Below, one piece after another: positions 8,390 to 17,633 of a stretch of 64,000 nt of DNA. Position numbers and translations under genes: made by a program. Origin of the DNA: Liminaster sp017519885 (GTDB lineage: Bacteria; Bacteroidota; Bacteroidia; Bacteroidales; UBA3663); the NCBI GenBank assembly GCA_017519885.1, contig JAFWRO010000003.1, positions 8,554 through 72,553 on the forward strand. Direction: 5' to 3'. Under the pieces are notes generated by a model. That model saw only the letters and a list, made by a program, of their open reading frames with translations, was not told the origin of the DNA and searched no databases. Numbering within the stretch: the stretch's first letter is position 1; the number at the start of each line of letters is the position of its first letter.

Positions 8390-9316
8390 TTGGACTGTTT
8401 CAAGGTAAATATTCTGGGCTGCGGAAGCGCGAAGCCAACGCTTCGTCACTCTCCGACGGCCCAGATTGTCAATTTCAGGGGCAATCTATTTATGGTGGAT
8501 TGCGGCGAGGGTGTGCAAATCGGCCTCGCCCGTAATCACATCCCCGTAGGAAAAATCGGACACATTCTGCTGAGTCATCTGCATGGAGACCATTGTCTGG
8601 GTCTCGTCGGCTTTATAGCAACTCTCGGCCTGGGGCAGCGAACGGGTGAGATTGTCATCCATGCACATAAGGATGCCGAGCGGATATTCCAGCCGTTGTT
8701 CGATTTCTTTTGCCCGAATCTCTCGATGAAGGTCACTTTCCAATCGTTCGACACCCGGAAATCGGAGGTAATCTATGAGGACGATTCACTCCTCATCAAG
8801 ACCATCCCGTTGAGTCATCGTGTCCCTACGGCTGGATTCCTTTTCCAGGAAAAAACTCGCGACAGGCATCTGCTCGTCGAGAAGTGCGAGGCTCTCGGTA
8901 TTCCTTTCGCCTATTTCCGTGGCATCAAGAAGGGGATGGACTGGACAAACCCTGAGACAGGAGAGGTCATTCCGTGTGAGATGCTTACTGCCGATCCGAC
9001 ACCTAGCAAGTCGTATGCATTCTGTTCGGATACGATGTATTCCGAGAGCATTATTCCCATCATCAGGGGTTGTGATGTGCTCTATCACGAATCGACCTAC
9101 AGCAACATCGATACGCTCAAGGCACATCAGCGCGGGCACAGTACTTCGGTGGAAGCAGCAACAATAGCCATGAAGGCAGAGGTGGGCAGGCTTCTTCTTG
9201 GACATTATTCTTCGCAATTCCAATCCTACGAGGATGAGAAAATCCTGCTCGACGAGGCACAACAGATTTTCCCGAATTCAGAATTGACCCGGGAACAGAT
9301 GGTGATTGATATCTAA
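8390..9316 (+). CDS. rnz: Ribonuclease Z (tRNA 3' end processing)
   Basis: The 308-residue protein is a metallo-beta-lactamase-fold endonuclease that trims the 3' trailer of tRNA precursors. It shows FKVNILGCGSAKPT at the N-terminus, the zinc motif HLHGDH (His63, His65, Asp67, His68), the central CSDT aspartate motif and the late HYSSQ histidine. No ATG precedes the conserved N-terminal strand; the next is about 100 nt in and would remove it. The TTG at 8390 is therefore the likely start, 9 nt after the CoA-transferase stop. It converges with the lipoprotein gene on the other strand with only 14 nt between stops. Confidence 0.92.
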   Translation: MDCFKVNILGCGSAKPTLRHSPTAQIVNFRGNLFMVDCGEGVQIGLARNHIPVGKIGHILLSHLHGDHCLGLVGFIATLGLGQRTGEIVIHAHKDAERIFQPLFDFFCPNLSMKVTFQSFDTRKSEVIYEDDSLLIKTIPLSHRVPTAGFLFQEKTRDRHLLVEKCEALGIPFAYFRGIKKGMDWTNPETGEVIPCEMLTADPTPSKSYAFCSDTMYSESIIPIIRGCDVLYHESTYSNIDTLKAHQRGHSTSVEAATIAMKAEVGRLLLGHYSSQFQSYEDEKILLDEAQQIFPNSELTREQMVIDI

Positions 9317-9330
9317 CGTCAGGTTTTTTG

Positions 9331-10002
9331 TTAAGGCTGCATTATCTGCAGGGTAATGCTGTCGCGTGACAGATCGCCGGGATTAGTGCCTGGTGCTCCT
9401 TCTGGCACGCGAATGCCGCGTTCAGCATAGAGTTTCTTCCAGTAGGGAGCAATGTCTCCCGAACTGTCGGTGAAGGACATCGGACGCGTCTTGAAGATGG
9501 GCGTGCCATCGGGACGCAGATAACTGAGTTGGACGAGTTCGCTGCAATAGATCTGCCTGGCATCGGGAATGTAGAGTGTGTCGTATGGCAAGCCGAGATA
9601 TTGCTTTGCCCGTTCGACCGAAGCACCCAAGCCCAGCGTGTCACGCAGTCGGCCCACGAGGATGCAGGGATTGCCTTCCTCGTCGTATTCTGCCTCTTCG
9701 AAGAACTTGTCGATGGGTGTGAGCCATACGCCATGACTCGGTGTGGCTTCGAGCACCATCATCCTGCCTTGCTCTTCGCAGGCTATTCCTACATGCACCA
9801 CTTGGGAACCACCGACGCCCTCGGTAACGTTGGCTATGGCATCACTCAATCCATCGCCCGTGGGTTCCTCGATGCTGAAAAGCAGATCACCATGATAGAT
9901 TTCGAGTCCGTTGATGACGGATGCAGTCTGCGTCGGAACTTCGCATGATGTGGCCAATACCATGAGGCCAAATACAATTGGAAGAGAAGAGAATCGTCCC
10001 AT
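9331..10002 (-). CDS. Lipoprotein with permuted NlpC/P60-like (YiiX-type) peptidase fold
   Basis: The 223-residue product begins with a lipoprotein signal (MGRFSSLPIVFGLMVLATSC), so Cys20 would be lipidated. The rest resembles YiiX/YebB-like permuted papain-fold hydrolases: NGLEIYHGDLLF, the histidine in VVHVGIA, and the cysteine in IYCSELVQ, near the end as expected for a circular permutation. These enzymes are thought to act on peptide or amide bonds in the envelope; the substrate here is unknown. I chose the ATG at 10002 because it starts the lipoprotein signal and lies behind a good promoter. The longer frame, starting 99 nt upstream, would run through that leader. Confidence 0.8.
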   Translation of the reverse strand: MGRFSSLPIVFGLMVLATSCEVPTQTASVINGLEIYHGDLLFSIEEPTGDGLSDAIANVTEGVGGSQVVHVGIACEEQGRMMVLEATPSHGVWLTPIDKFFEEAEYDEEGNPCILVGRLRDTLGLGASVERAKQYLGLPYDTLYIPDARQIYCSELVQLSYLRPDGTPIFKTRPMSFTDSSGDIAPYWKKLYAERGIRVPEGAPGTNPGDLSRDSITLQIMQP

Positions 10003-10053
10003 ATATTTTATTTTAAAAGGTGTCAATTTGGTGTAATGTTGACTATGCCGATT

Positions 10054-10083
10054 CACGTGGTTTAGCCGTAAAATAACCACGTG
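10054..10083 (-). promoter_or_regulatory. Hairpin in the 5' leader of the lipoprotein gene
   Basis: CACGTGGTT and AACCACGTG form a perfect 9-bp stem with a 12-nt loop. It lies between the promoter (10099-10129) and the start at 10002, so it would be part of the mRNA leader. It could be an operator or an RNA structure. Confidence 0.5.
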
Positions 10084-10098
10084 TAGCTTTTGTGGTGG

Positions 10099-10129
10099 CA
10101 AAGATAAATAAAAACTTCAACGTTTCCAA
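10099..10129 (-). promoter_or_regulatory. Bacteroidota promoter of the YiiX-like lipoprotein gene
   Basis: On the minus strand, TATCTTTG (10099-10106) and a -33 TTG (10127-10129) are separated by 20 nt, about 95 nt before the start codon. Confidence 0.7.
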
Positions 10130-10230
10130 GAAAAGGTCGCATAAAAAGAAAACTATCACCCCATTTTAGTCATAAAAGTTGACAAATATACTATTTTGGA
10201 TATGCTAAAATGCAGTTTTTGGACCAAATA

Positions 10231-10262
10231 TTTGGAATTTATAGAAAAAAGTATTATTTTTG
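10231..10262 (+). promoter_or_regulatory. Bacteroidota promoter of ileS
   Basis: TTTG at 10231-10234 and TATTTTTG at 10255-10262 are separated by exactly 20 nt. The start codon is 24 nt beyond the -7 box. No T-box leader fits in the remaining space. Confidence 0.8.
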
Positions 10263-10285
10263 CGCCCTAAAAATAGTACTATAAT

Positions 10286-13200
10286 ATGAAATTTGCAGAA
10301 TATAATCAATTTAATCTGTCAGAAATCAATAAAGAGGTTCTGAAGAATTGGGACGCCAAAGACGTCTTTGTTAAATCGATGACCACACGTGAAGGTCATC
10401 CTTCGTTTGTCTTCTACGAGGGTCCCCCGTCGGCCAATGGCATGCCCGGTATTCATCACGTAATGGCTCGTTCGATTAAGGATATATTCTGCCGTTTCAA
10501 GACGATGCAGGGCTTCCAGGTGAAGCGCAAGGCCGGATGGGATACTCACGGACTTCCTGTTGAGTTGGGCGTCGAGAAGATGCTTGGCATCACCAAGGAG
10601 GACATTGGCAAGAAGATTTCGGTGGACGACTACAATGCAGCTTGCCGCAAGGAGGTTATGAAATATACGAAGGAGTGGACCGACCTGACTCGCAAGATGG
10701 GTTACTGGGTCGATCTCGATGATCCGTATATCACTTATGACAACCGTTATATCGAAACCCTCTGGTGGCTCCTCCAGCAACTCTATAACAAGGGCCTTCT
10801 CTACAAGGGATATACCATCCAACCTTATTCGCCTGCCGCAGGAACTGGTCTTTCGAGCCACGAGCTCAACCAGCCCGGCTGCTATCGTGATGTGAAGGAT
10901 ACCACGGTGACCGCTATCTTCAAGGCTCTTGATCCAAGGCCGGAGATGACCGAGTGGGGACAGCCTGTATTTGTAGCATGGACCACTACCCCTTGGACCC
11001 TGCCTTCGAATACCGCCCTCTGCGTTGGTCCGAATATCGACTACGTAGCCGTTCAGACCTTCAATCCCTACAATGGTGACAAGCTGACCGTCGTTATGGC
11101 CGAAGCACGTCTCAAGGCTTATCTTGCAGGCGAGGAACTTCATACTCTTGCCGAGATGGAGGCTCTTGACCTCAACAAGGTCGATGGCCGCAAACTTCCT
11201 TATCGCATTGTAGGACGTTACAAGGGCAGTGACCTTGTAGGCATGAAGTACGAACAACTTTACCAGTGGGTGAAGCCATGCGAGCAGTTGAAAGAACTTG
11301 CTGCTCCATATATCAAGGAGTATGCCGAGAAGCATCCCGAGAAGGTCTTCGCCTATGGCCAGGACCAGTTTGTCGAAATCGCCGAAAAGGCTTTCCGCGT
11401 CATCCCCGGTGACTATGTGACCACTGAGGACGGTACGGGCATCGTGCATATTGCTCCTACCTTCGGTGCTGATGATGCCAAGGTTGCCAAGGCTGCCGAG
11501 GTTCCTGCACTCTATATGGTCAATACTTTGGGCGAGACACGTCCAATGGTTGACCTGACCGGCAAGTACTACAAGCGCGAGGAGCTTGCTCCCGCCTTTG
11601 TCGAGAAGTGTGTCGATCTCGATGCATATAGCGTTTATGAAGGCTGCTTCGTGAAGAATGCCTATGCTCCCGAGTTCAACAAGGACGGCAAGTATGATGC
11701 TGTCGCTGCCGAGAAGGCCGATGACCTCAACGTCATCATGAGCCTCGGTCTCAAAAAGGAACACAAGGCCTTCAAGATCGAGAAGCATGTGCACAACTAT
11801 CCACATTGCTGGCGTACCGACAAGCCAGTGCTCTATTATCCTCTCGATTCTTGGTTCATCCGTTCTACCGCTTGCCGTGACAGGATGATCGAACTCAACA
11901 AGACCATCAACTGGAAGCCGAAATCGACGGGTACCGGACGCTTTGGCGCTTGGCTCGAGAACCTCAATGACTGGAACCTCAGCCGTTCGCGCTACTGGGG
12001 TACGCCACTGCCTATCTGGCGCAACCGTGACACCCGCGAGGAATTGTGCATCGGTTCGGTCGAGGAACTCTATAACGAGATTGAGAAGGCAGTTGCTGCC
12101 GGTGTGATGGCAAAGAACCCGCTCAAGGAAAAGGGTTTCGTGCCTGGACTGATGGAGAAGGAGAATTACGAGAAGATCGACCTCCATCGTCCCTATGTGG
12201 ATGATATCAAGCTTGTCAGCAAGACTGGTCACGTACTCACCCGCGAACTTGACCTTATCGACGTGTGGTTTGATTCTGGTGCGATGCCATACGCACAGAT
12301 TCACTATCCGTTCGAAAACAAGGAAGCTTTCGACAATGGCAGTGTCTATCCTGCCGACTTCATCGCCGAAGGCGTTGACCAGACTCGTGGTTGGTTCTTC
12401 ACCCTCCACGCCATTGCCACGATGGTATTCGATTCGGTATCCTACAAGGCTGTCGTATCGAATGGTCTTGTCCTTGCCAAGGATGGCCAGAAGATGTCGA
12501 AACGTTTGGGCAATGCCATCGATCCATTCGGCGCCATCGAGACCTATGGTTCCGATCCGCTCCGCTGGTATATGATTACCAACGCTTCGCCTTGGGACAA
12601 CCTCAAGTTCGACCCCGAAGGTGTGGTAGAGGTTAGCCGCAAGTTCTTCGGCACGCTCTTCAACACCTACAAACTCTTTGCCCTCTACGCCAACATCGAT
12701 GGCTTTACAGGTCAGGAGCCTGAGGTAGCTATGGAGCAGCGTCCCGAGATCGATCGTTGGATCCTTTCTTCGCTCAACACCCTCGTCAAGGCTGTCGAGA
12801 CCAATTTCGAGAACTATGAGCCAACGATTGCCGGACGTCTCATCGAGACTTTCGTCTGCGACAACCTGTCGAATTGGTACGTTCGTCTGAACCGCAAGCG
12901 TTTCTGGGGCGGTGAGATGAACGACGACAAGCTGGCAGCCTATCAGACGCTCTATACTTGTCTGGAGACCGTTGCCAAACTCATGGCGCCTATTGCTCCG
13001 TTCTATAGCGACAAGTTGTTCCTCGACCTCAATGCTGTTTCAGGTCGTGACAAGTGCGAATCAGTTCACCTCTCCACCTTCCCGAAGGTAGGAGACAATG
13101 ATGCTGCCCTTGAGCGCAAGATGCAGTTGGCACAGACTGTTACGTCACTCGTGCTCAGCATCCGCAAGACCTCGAAGATCAATGTGCGTCAACCTCTTCA

Positions 13201-13843
13201 GACAATCCTGTTCCCTGCTATCGATGCCGAGCAGGCTGCCGATATCGAGGCAGTGAAGGACCTCATCCTCAGTGAGACCAACATCAAGGAACTCGTGATT
13301 GCCGGTGGCGACAGCCATGTGCTGGTCAAGAAGGTGAAGCCGAATTTCCGCGAACTGGGCAAGCGCTACGGCAAACTCATGAAGTCGCTGGCTGCTGCTC
13401 TCGGAAGCCTTGAGCAGGAAAAGATCGCCGATCTCGAGAACGAAGGTCGTCTGGCCCTTGTCATTGATGGTACACCAGTCGAGATCACTACGGCCGATGT
13501 AGAGATCATCAGCGAAGATATGCCGGGCTGGAATGTTGCCAGCGAAGGCCGCGTAACCGTAGCGCTCGACATCACAGTCACCGAAGAACTCCGCAAGGAG
13601 GGTGTGGCTCGTGAGCTCATCAAGCGTATCCAGAACTATCGTAAGACAGCAGGCTTTGAAGTTACCGATCGTATCCAGATCGTATTTGAGCCTAATGAGA
13701 ATACCAATACCGTAGTCGAACAGTACAAGGACTATATCGCAGGTCAGGTTCTCGCCACCAGCATCACCATCGGTGCAGTAGGCGAGGAGGCTGTCGACCT
13801 CGATATGGACGACTACATTATCAAAGCGTCTATCACCAAATAA
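10286..13843 (+). CDS. ileS: Isoleucyl-tRNA synthetase
   Basis: The 1185-residue class I synthetase charges tRNA-Ile in the cytoplasm. The HIGH-type signature is seen in PSANGMPGIHHV (about residues 49-60) and KMSKR at 736-740. The long insertion between them carries the CP1 editing domain (WTTTPWTLPSNTALCV), and the anticodon-binding region follows. The GIHH form and the length are typical of the eukaryote-like IleRS clade, often associated with mupirocin insensitivity, rather than the E. coli type; I infer this from motifs only. It probably leads a transcript through the DksA-like gene, lspA and the following genes, since gaps downstream are 6-20 nt. Confidence 0.97.
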   Translation: MKFAEYNQFNLSEINKEVLKNWDAKDVFVKSMTTREGHPSFVFYEGPPSANGMPGIHHVMARSIKDIFCRFKTMQGFQVKRKAGWDTHGLPVELGVEKMLGITKEDIGKKISVDDYNAACRKEVMKYTKEWTDLTRKMGYWVDLDDPYITYDNRYIETLWWLLQQLYNKGLLYKGYTIQPYSPAAGTGLSSHELNQPGCYRDVKDTTVTAIFKALDPRPEMTEWGQPVFVAWTTTPWTLPSNTALCVGPNIDYVAVQTFNPYNGDKLTVVMAEARLKAYLAGEELHTLAEMEALDLNKVDGRKLPYRIVGRYKGSDLVGMKYEQLYQWVKPCEQLKELAAPYIKEYAEKHPEKVFAYGQDQFVEIAEKAFRVIPGDYVTTEDGTGIVHIAPTFGADDAKVAKAAEVPALYMVNTLGETRPMVDLTGKYYKREELAPAFVEKCVDLDAYSVYEGCFVKNAYAPEFNKDGKYDAVAAEKADDLNVIMSLGLKKEHKAFKIEKHVHNYPHCWRTDKPVLYYPLDSWFIRSTACRDRMIELNKTINWKPKSTGTGRFGAWLENLNDWNLSRSRYWGTPLPIWRNRDTREELCIGSVEELYNEIEKAVAAGVMAKNPLKEKGFVPGLMEKENYEKIDLHRPYVDDIKLVSKTGHVLTRELDLIDVWFDSGAMPYAQIHYPFENKEAFDNGSVYPADFIAEGVDQTRGWFFTLHAIATMVFDSVSYKAVVSNGLVLAKDGQKMSKRLGNAIDPFGAIETYGSDPLRWYMITNASPWDNLKFDPEGVVEVSRKFFGTLFNTYKLFALYANIDGFTGQEPEVAMEQRPEIDRWILSSLNTLVKAVETNFENYEPTIAGRLIETFVCDNLSNWYVRLNRKRFWGGEMNDDKLAAYQTLYTCLETVAKLMAPIAPFYSDKLFLDLNAVSGRDKCESVHLSTFPKVGDNDAALERKMQLAQTVTSLVLSIRKTSKINVRQPLQTILFPAIDAEQAADIEAVKDLILSETNIKELVIAGGDSHVLVKKVKPNFRELGKRYGKLMKSLAAALGSLEQEKIADLENEGRLALVIDGTPVEITTADVEIISEDMPGWNVASEGRVTVALDITVTEELRKEGVARELIKRIQNYRKTAGFEVTDRIQIVFEPNENTNTVVEQYKDYIAGQVLATSITIGAVGEEAVDLDMDDYIIKASITK

Positions 13844-13862
13844 AAAACACAATTTATAAGTT

Positions 13863-14255
13863 ATGGCAAACGAAGACAACATCAAAGTTCGTTACTCCGA
13901 TGAGGAGCTTGCTGAGTTCAAGGTTATCGTTGAGGAAAAACTCAAGGAGGCTTTGGCCGAGTACAATGAGATCCGTGAGCGCATGCGTCATGGCGACAAC
14001 GACGACCGCGACACCGCTCCTATGTTCAAGAACATGGAAGATGGCGCCGAAACCCTTTCCCGTGAAGAACTCGGTCTCAAGGCCTCGCGCCTCGAGAAGT
14101 TCATCAAGGGTCTGCAGGGTGCATTGGTTCGTATTGAGAACAAGACCTATGGCATCTGCCGCGTCACTCATAAGCTTATTCCGAAGGAGCGTCTGCGTGC
14201 AGTGCCTCATGCTACGCTCAGCGTAGAGGCCAAAGAGAAGCGCACTGGTAAATAA
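13863..14255 (+). CDS. TraR/DksA-family protein with degenerate zinc finger
   Basis: The 130-residue protein has an acidic, helical N-terminal half and the C-terminal DksA/TraR signature YGICRVTHKLIPKERLRAVPHAT. The family normally has four cysteines here (CxxC and a second CxxC). Only the first Cys (in GIC) remains; the later positions are Thr, Leu and Ser, so zinc binding is unlikely. Such Cys-poor DksA relatives occur next to ileS and lspA in Bacteroidota. A role in modulating RNA polymerase is expected from the family but not proved. It lies 19 nt after ileS and 11 nt before lspA, so it is probably in the same operon. Confidence 0.85.
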   Translation: MANEDNIKVRYSDEELAEFKVIVEEKLKEALAEYNEIRERMRHGDNDDRDTAPMFKNMEDGAETLSREELGLKASRLEKFIKGLQGALVRIENKTYGICRVTHKLIPKERLRAVPHATLSVEAKEKRTGK

Positions 14256-14266
14256 GTCTTTGTATA

Positions 14267-14983
14267 GTGAGTACTCGCAAGAAGCAAAGCCTGCTGGCCA
14301 TCGGGCTCTTTCTGGCCCTTATCCTTATTGATCAGGTTATCAAGATTTATGTCAAGACGCACTTCTACCTTCGAGAGTCGGTAGAAGTGACGTCGTGGTT
14401 CTATCTGTCGTTCATCGAGAACAATGGCATGGCCTATGGAATGGACTTCGTCGATAAGTATGTGCTTACGGGTTTCCGCATCCTGATGACGCTGCTTTTC
14501 GGCTGGGTGCTCTTCAAGGCCATCAGCAAACGTCTCGTCTCCACGGCCTTTGTAATCGTCGTCACAATGATCCTGGCAGGAGCTATGGGCAATATCATTG
14601 ACTGCGTATTCTATGGCCGCTGGTTTACTGACAGTTATGGACACGTGGCTCAATGGGCCGATGCGAGTGCCGGGCTGATGCCACAGGGGGAATGGTTCAA
14701 GGGACGTGTGGTCGACATGTTCTATTTCCCGTTGATAAACTTCGACTGGCCGGATTCATTTCCCGTTGGAGGGCAGGTAGTCAATTTCCTGGGGCTTTCG
14801 TTCCATTATCCCTCTTGGTTGCCTACCAGCGACGAACCGTTCATGTTCTTCAAGCCTGTATTCAATTTCGCAGACTCCTGCATCTCTGTGGGTGTAGTTC
14901 TGCTCATTCTCTTCTTCCGTCAGGATTTTGTACGACTGGAGGAAGCGTATAACAAATATAAAAAAGAGGGAAACAAGAAATAA
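14267..14983 (+). CDS. lspA: Lipoprotein signal peptidase (signal peptidase II)
   Basis: The 238-residue inner-membrane aspartyl protease cleaves signal peptides from lipidated prolipoproteins. It has four membrane helices, the NNGMAYG segment, the first catalytic Asp region in MGNIIDCVFYG and the second in FNFADSCISVG. It is longer than E. coli LspA (164 residues), with an extra loop (about 120-200) before the last helix that is common in Bacteroidota. The start is GTG at 14267; no ATG fits upstream within the gap. Several lipoproteins in this window are potential substrates. Confidence 0.93.
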   Translation: MSTRKKQSLLAIGLFLALILIDQVIKIYVKTHFYLRESVEVTSWFYLSFIENNGMAYGMDFVDKYVLTGFRILMTLLFGWVLFKAISKRLVSTAFVIVVTMILAGAMGNIIDCVFYGRWFTDSYGHVAQWADASAGLMPQGEWFKGRVVDMFYFPLINFDWPDSFPVGGQVVNFLGLSFHYPSWLPTSDEPFMFFKPVFNFADSCISVGVVLLILFFRQDFVRLEEAYNKYKKEGNKK

Positions 14984-14989
14984 CCCGGC

Positions 14990-15820
14990 ATGCGTAAACT
15001 CCTGTATCTCGTTCTTGCATTGGTCTCGCTTTCGGTCGTTGCGTCGTGTATCGACCGTCCGGATATCGTGCTCGATGAGGAACAGATGATCGACCTGTTG
15101 GTCGATGTACATCGTGCCGAGGGCTTGCTTGAGATGCAACAGCAGCAAGGTGCTGGTTTCGGCTCCGACCTCGACACATATCAGAAGGAGGTTATCGCTG
15201 CTGTTCTGCAGAAACATGGTGTGTCGCGTTCGCGTTATGACTCGTCATTGATGTGGTATGCCCAGCATTTGAAGTTGCTGACCCGTGTCTATGGACACGT
15301 CGATGAGCGACTTAAAGAGGAGCATGAAATGTGGAGCCTGCAAGTAACCGAGACACGCGATTTTGTCAATAGTATAGCTGGAGATTCCGTTGATTTGTGG
15401 ACGTTGCGCGATCACTTGATACTCGATAGTCGCCGCTACTCTGATATTCTTTTTTGGGAAATACCTTCCGACAGCAATTTCGTAGATGGCGACACACTTC
15501 GTTGGCAATTTATTATCCGCCAGCTCTTACCTGGTCAGAAGGTCCTTGCCTCCATCTCGCTTGCCAAGTATGAACCCACCGAGGAGGAGCTGCGCCGTCA
15601 GGGCAAGAAGAAGCAGAATGAGCCATTGGGCGCACCCATCGGCTTTGATGCCAAGACAATTACGCAAAATGGGGAATGCCAGTTGATAGCCCGTGCTGAC
15701 TCACTGCAGCCATTCCGTTCTGTAATACTCGGTCTCGTCCTTATGAATGACTCCAATAAGGCCGCGCCCGTCTTTGTCGATAGTATATCTTTGTTGCGAA
15801 CTCATCTGAAAAATGAATAG
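14990..15820 (+). CDS. DUF4296 lipoprotein
   Basis: The 276-residue product has a lipoprotein signal ending in SVVASC and then the conserved N-terminal region of DUF4296 (MIDLLVDVHRAEGLLEMQQ..., KHGVSRSRYDSSLMWY), known from Bacteroidota but without assigned function. The C-terminal half looks like a beta-rich domain unique to longer members. It begins 6 nt after lspA and overlaps the next gene by 8 nt. The pairing with lspA recurs in this phylum, which suggests an envelope role. Confidence 0.85.
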   Translation: MRKLLYLVLALVSLSVVASCIDRPDIVLDEEQMIDLLVDVHRAEGLLEMQQQQGAGFGSDLDTYQKEVIAAVLQKHGVSRSRYDSSLMWYAQHLKLLTRVYGHVDERLKEEHEMWSLQVTETRDFVNSIAGDSVDLWTLRDHLILDSRRYSDILFWEIPSDSNFVDGDTLRWQFIIRQLLPGQKVLASISLAKYEPTEEELRRQGKKKQNEPLGAPIGFDAKTITQNGECQLIARADSLQPFRSVILGLVLMNDSNKAAPVFVDSISLLRTHLKNE

Positions 15821-16766
15821 GATATCCAAGTTTTTCCTTTGTGCATTGCTCCAATTCGCTCTTTGCGTTGTGAGTGATGCACAAATGCGTTCACTTCCAC
15901 CCATCTTCAAGGATTGGATCAAGTCGGATGGTATGAGGCATGCTACTGTGAGCATGGAAATTGTGCGCTTACCCCGTACAGCTCCCCAACAGATGCCCGA
16001 CTCGCTTAATCCTGCCATCAATCGTGGGCGCGTGCTCTATAGTTATGACCCTGAGCGTCTGATGACCCCGGCTTCGGTCCTTAAATTGGTTACAGCAGCA
16101 ACGGGTTTCCGTGTGCTTGGCCCCAATTATGTCTGGCCCGACAGTGTGCCGATGATTGATTCGGCCGATGTGCGTCTGCCTGGACTCGAACGGTTCAATC
16201 CCGACCTGCTTGTCGAGGACATCGAGGAATATATGCCGGGTCTTGACAATCTCTTGCCCGATAGTGGACAGATGCTGATGGATGTGATGGACCGCACGCT
16301 GGCTGAGAGCCTCAATTTGCAGGCCGAGACATTGCTCCGCCTGCTCACACCATCTTGTCGGCTCGATAGCGGATTGCTCAAGGTGCAGGACTATTGGCGG
16401 AAGAGGGGCCTCGATATGGAGTCGCTGGTGATGTACGATGGCTGTGGAATTTCGCCCAGCGATCGTGTCACAGCTCATTTCATCAACTCCCTCCTTGCCG
16501 ATATGCAGTTTGACGCACCTTTCCGAAAGGCGATGGCTGACATTGCGATGGAGGGTACGGTAAGGGAATTCCTGAAGAAAACACGTCTGTCGGGGCAGGG
16601 CCAGTTGAAGACAGGCACACTCAAGAATGTGGTAGCCTACGCCGGATATATCAGGGGATCGGATGGACGAACCTACGCTGTCACCATCTTTGTGGCAAAC
16701 AACACCTGCAAGCATGCTGAGGTGCGCAAGGAGATTGAAAAGTTGCTCCTTTCGCTTATTCCATAA
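15813..16766 (+). CDS. Short D-alanyl-D-alanine carboxypeptidase, PBP4 (S13) type
   Basis: The 317-residue exported protein resembles the S13 family (DacB), which trims or cross-link-hydrolyses peptidoglycan peptides in the periplasm. A signal peptide (1-23) is followed by the SxxK motif in TPASVLKL (Ser88, Lys91) and the KTG triad (266-268). The middle motif SxN is changed to SPSD (214-217). At 317 residues it is much shorter than typical PBP4 (about 450-480), lacking most of the inserted domains between motif 1 and motif 2. It may be an active minimal enzyme or a degenerate paralogue. It overlaps the DUF4296 gene by 8 nt. Confidence 0.8.
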   Translation: MNRISKFFLCALLQFALCVVSDAQMRSLPPIFKDWIKSDGMRHATVSMEIVRLPRTAPQQMPDSLNPAINRGRVLYSYDPERLMTPASVLKLVTAATGFRVLGPNYVWPDSVPMIDSADVRLPGLERFNPDLLVEDIEEYMPGLDNLLPDSGQMLMDVMDRTLAESLNLQAETLLRLLTPSCRLDSGLLKVQDYWRKRGLDMESLVMYDGCGISPSDRVTAHFINSLLADMQFDAPFRKAMADIAMEGTVREFLKKTRLSGQGQLKTGTLKNVVAYAGYIRGSDGRTYAVTIFVANNTCKHAEVRKEIEKLLLSLIP

Positions 16767-16840
16767 TGCAATTTTTCGGTTTTCGTAGCCTTTTTCTTCT
16801 TTTTTCGCGTCAATGTAATCGTTTTTTCAGGAAAAAGAGT

Positions 16841-16848
16841 TAACTTTG
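16841..16848 (+). promoter_or_regulatory. -7 box TAACTTTG before rsmI
   Basis: The element lies 36 nt before the rsmI start. No clear TTG is found 19-20 nt upstream, so this is a weak or regulated promoter at best. Confidence 0.4.
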
Positions 16849-16883
16849 CTGCCGACTCGTGCACCTGTAATAAAGATTGAACT

Positions 16884-17633
16884 ATGGCAAAGCTCTATGT
16901 TGTTCCAACGCCTGTCGGCAATCTGGAGGATATGACCTTCAGGGCTGTGAATGTGCTTAAGCAAGCCGACCTTATTCTGGCTGAGGACACGCGTACATCG
17001 AGTGTACTGATGCAACATTACGACATTCATGTCCCGATGCAGAGCCACCACAAGTTCAACGAGCACGAGACGTCGGCACAAATGGCCGAAAAGATAGCCT
17101 CTGGTCTGAATGTCGCTTTGGTAAGTGACGCTGGCACCCCGGGCATCAGCGATCCCGGCTTTATGCTGGTGCGCGAATGTATCAGACTCGGAGTCGAGGT
17201 GGAATGTCTGCCTGGTGCCACTGCCTTTGTTCCAGCTCTTGTCCAGAGTGGCCTACCTAACGAGAAGTTCTGCTTCGAAGGTTTTCTGCCACAGAAGAAG
17301 GGACGTGAGACGAGGCTTCGCGAAATTGCTGCTGAGACACGCACGCAGATTATCTACGAGAGTCCCTATCGCCTTCTGAAGACGCTGATTCAGTTGGCAC
17401 AGGTGATGGGCGAGGATCGTCCGGCTGCGGTTTGCCGTGAGATAAGCAAGAAGTTCGCAGAGACTCAACGAGGTACCCTTGGAGAGTTGATTGCCCATTT
17501 TACTGAGGTGGAACCAAAGGGCGAGATCGTCCTCGTAGTCGGCGGTGCCTCGGAGGGACCAAAGGAAAAGAAGATACATAAAAACAAATACAAGAATATC
17601 AATCAAAACGATGATCAAGATGAAGAAAATTAG
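16884..17633 (+). CDS. rsmI: 16S rRNA (cytidine-1402-2'-O)-methyltransferase
   Basis: The 249-residue SAM-dependent enzyme of the tetrapyrrole-methylase fold methylates C1402 of 16S rRNA. Hallmarks are YVVPTPVGNLEDMTFRAV at the N-terminus, AEDTRTS, SDAGTPGISDPG and FEGFLPQKKG. The C-terminus, after the family core, is a Lys/Asn/Asp-rich tail (NKYKNINQNDDQDEEN), part of which overlaps the start of the next gene. Confidence 0.95.
   Translation: MAKLYVVPTPVGNLEDMTFRAVNVLKQADLILAEDTRTSSVLMQHYDIHVPMQSHHKFNEHETSAQMAEKIASGLNVALVSDAGTPGISDPGFMLVRECIRLGVEVECLPGATAFVPALVQSGLPNEKFCFEGFLPQKKGRETRLREIAAETRTQIIYESPYRLLKTLIQLAQVMGEDRPAAVCREISKKFAETQRGTLGELIAHFTEVEPKGEIVLVVGGASEGPKEKKIHKNKYKNINQNDDQDEEN

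Noticed and set aside
10319..12409. 696-codon minus-strand frame inside ileS
   Set aside because: Fully antisense to ileS, with low-complexity Leu/Val/Ile content typical of a mirrored frame.
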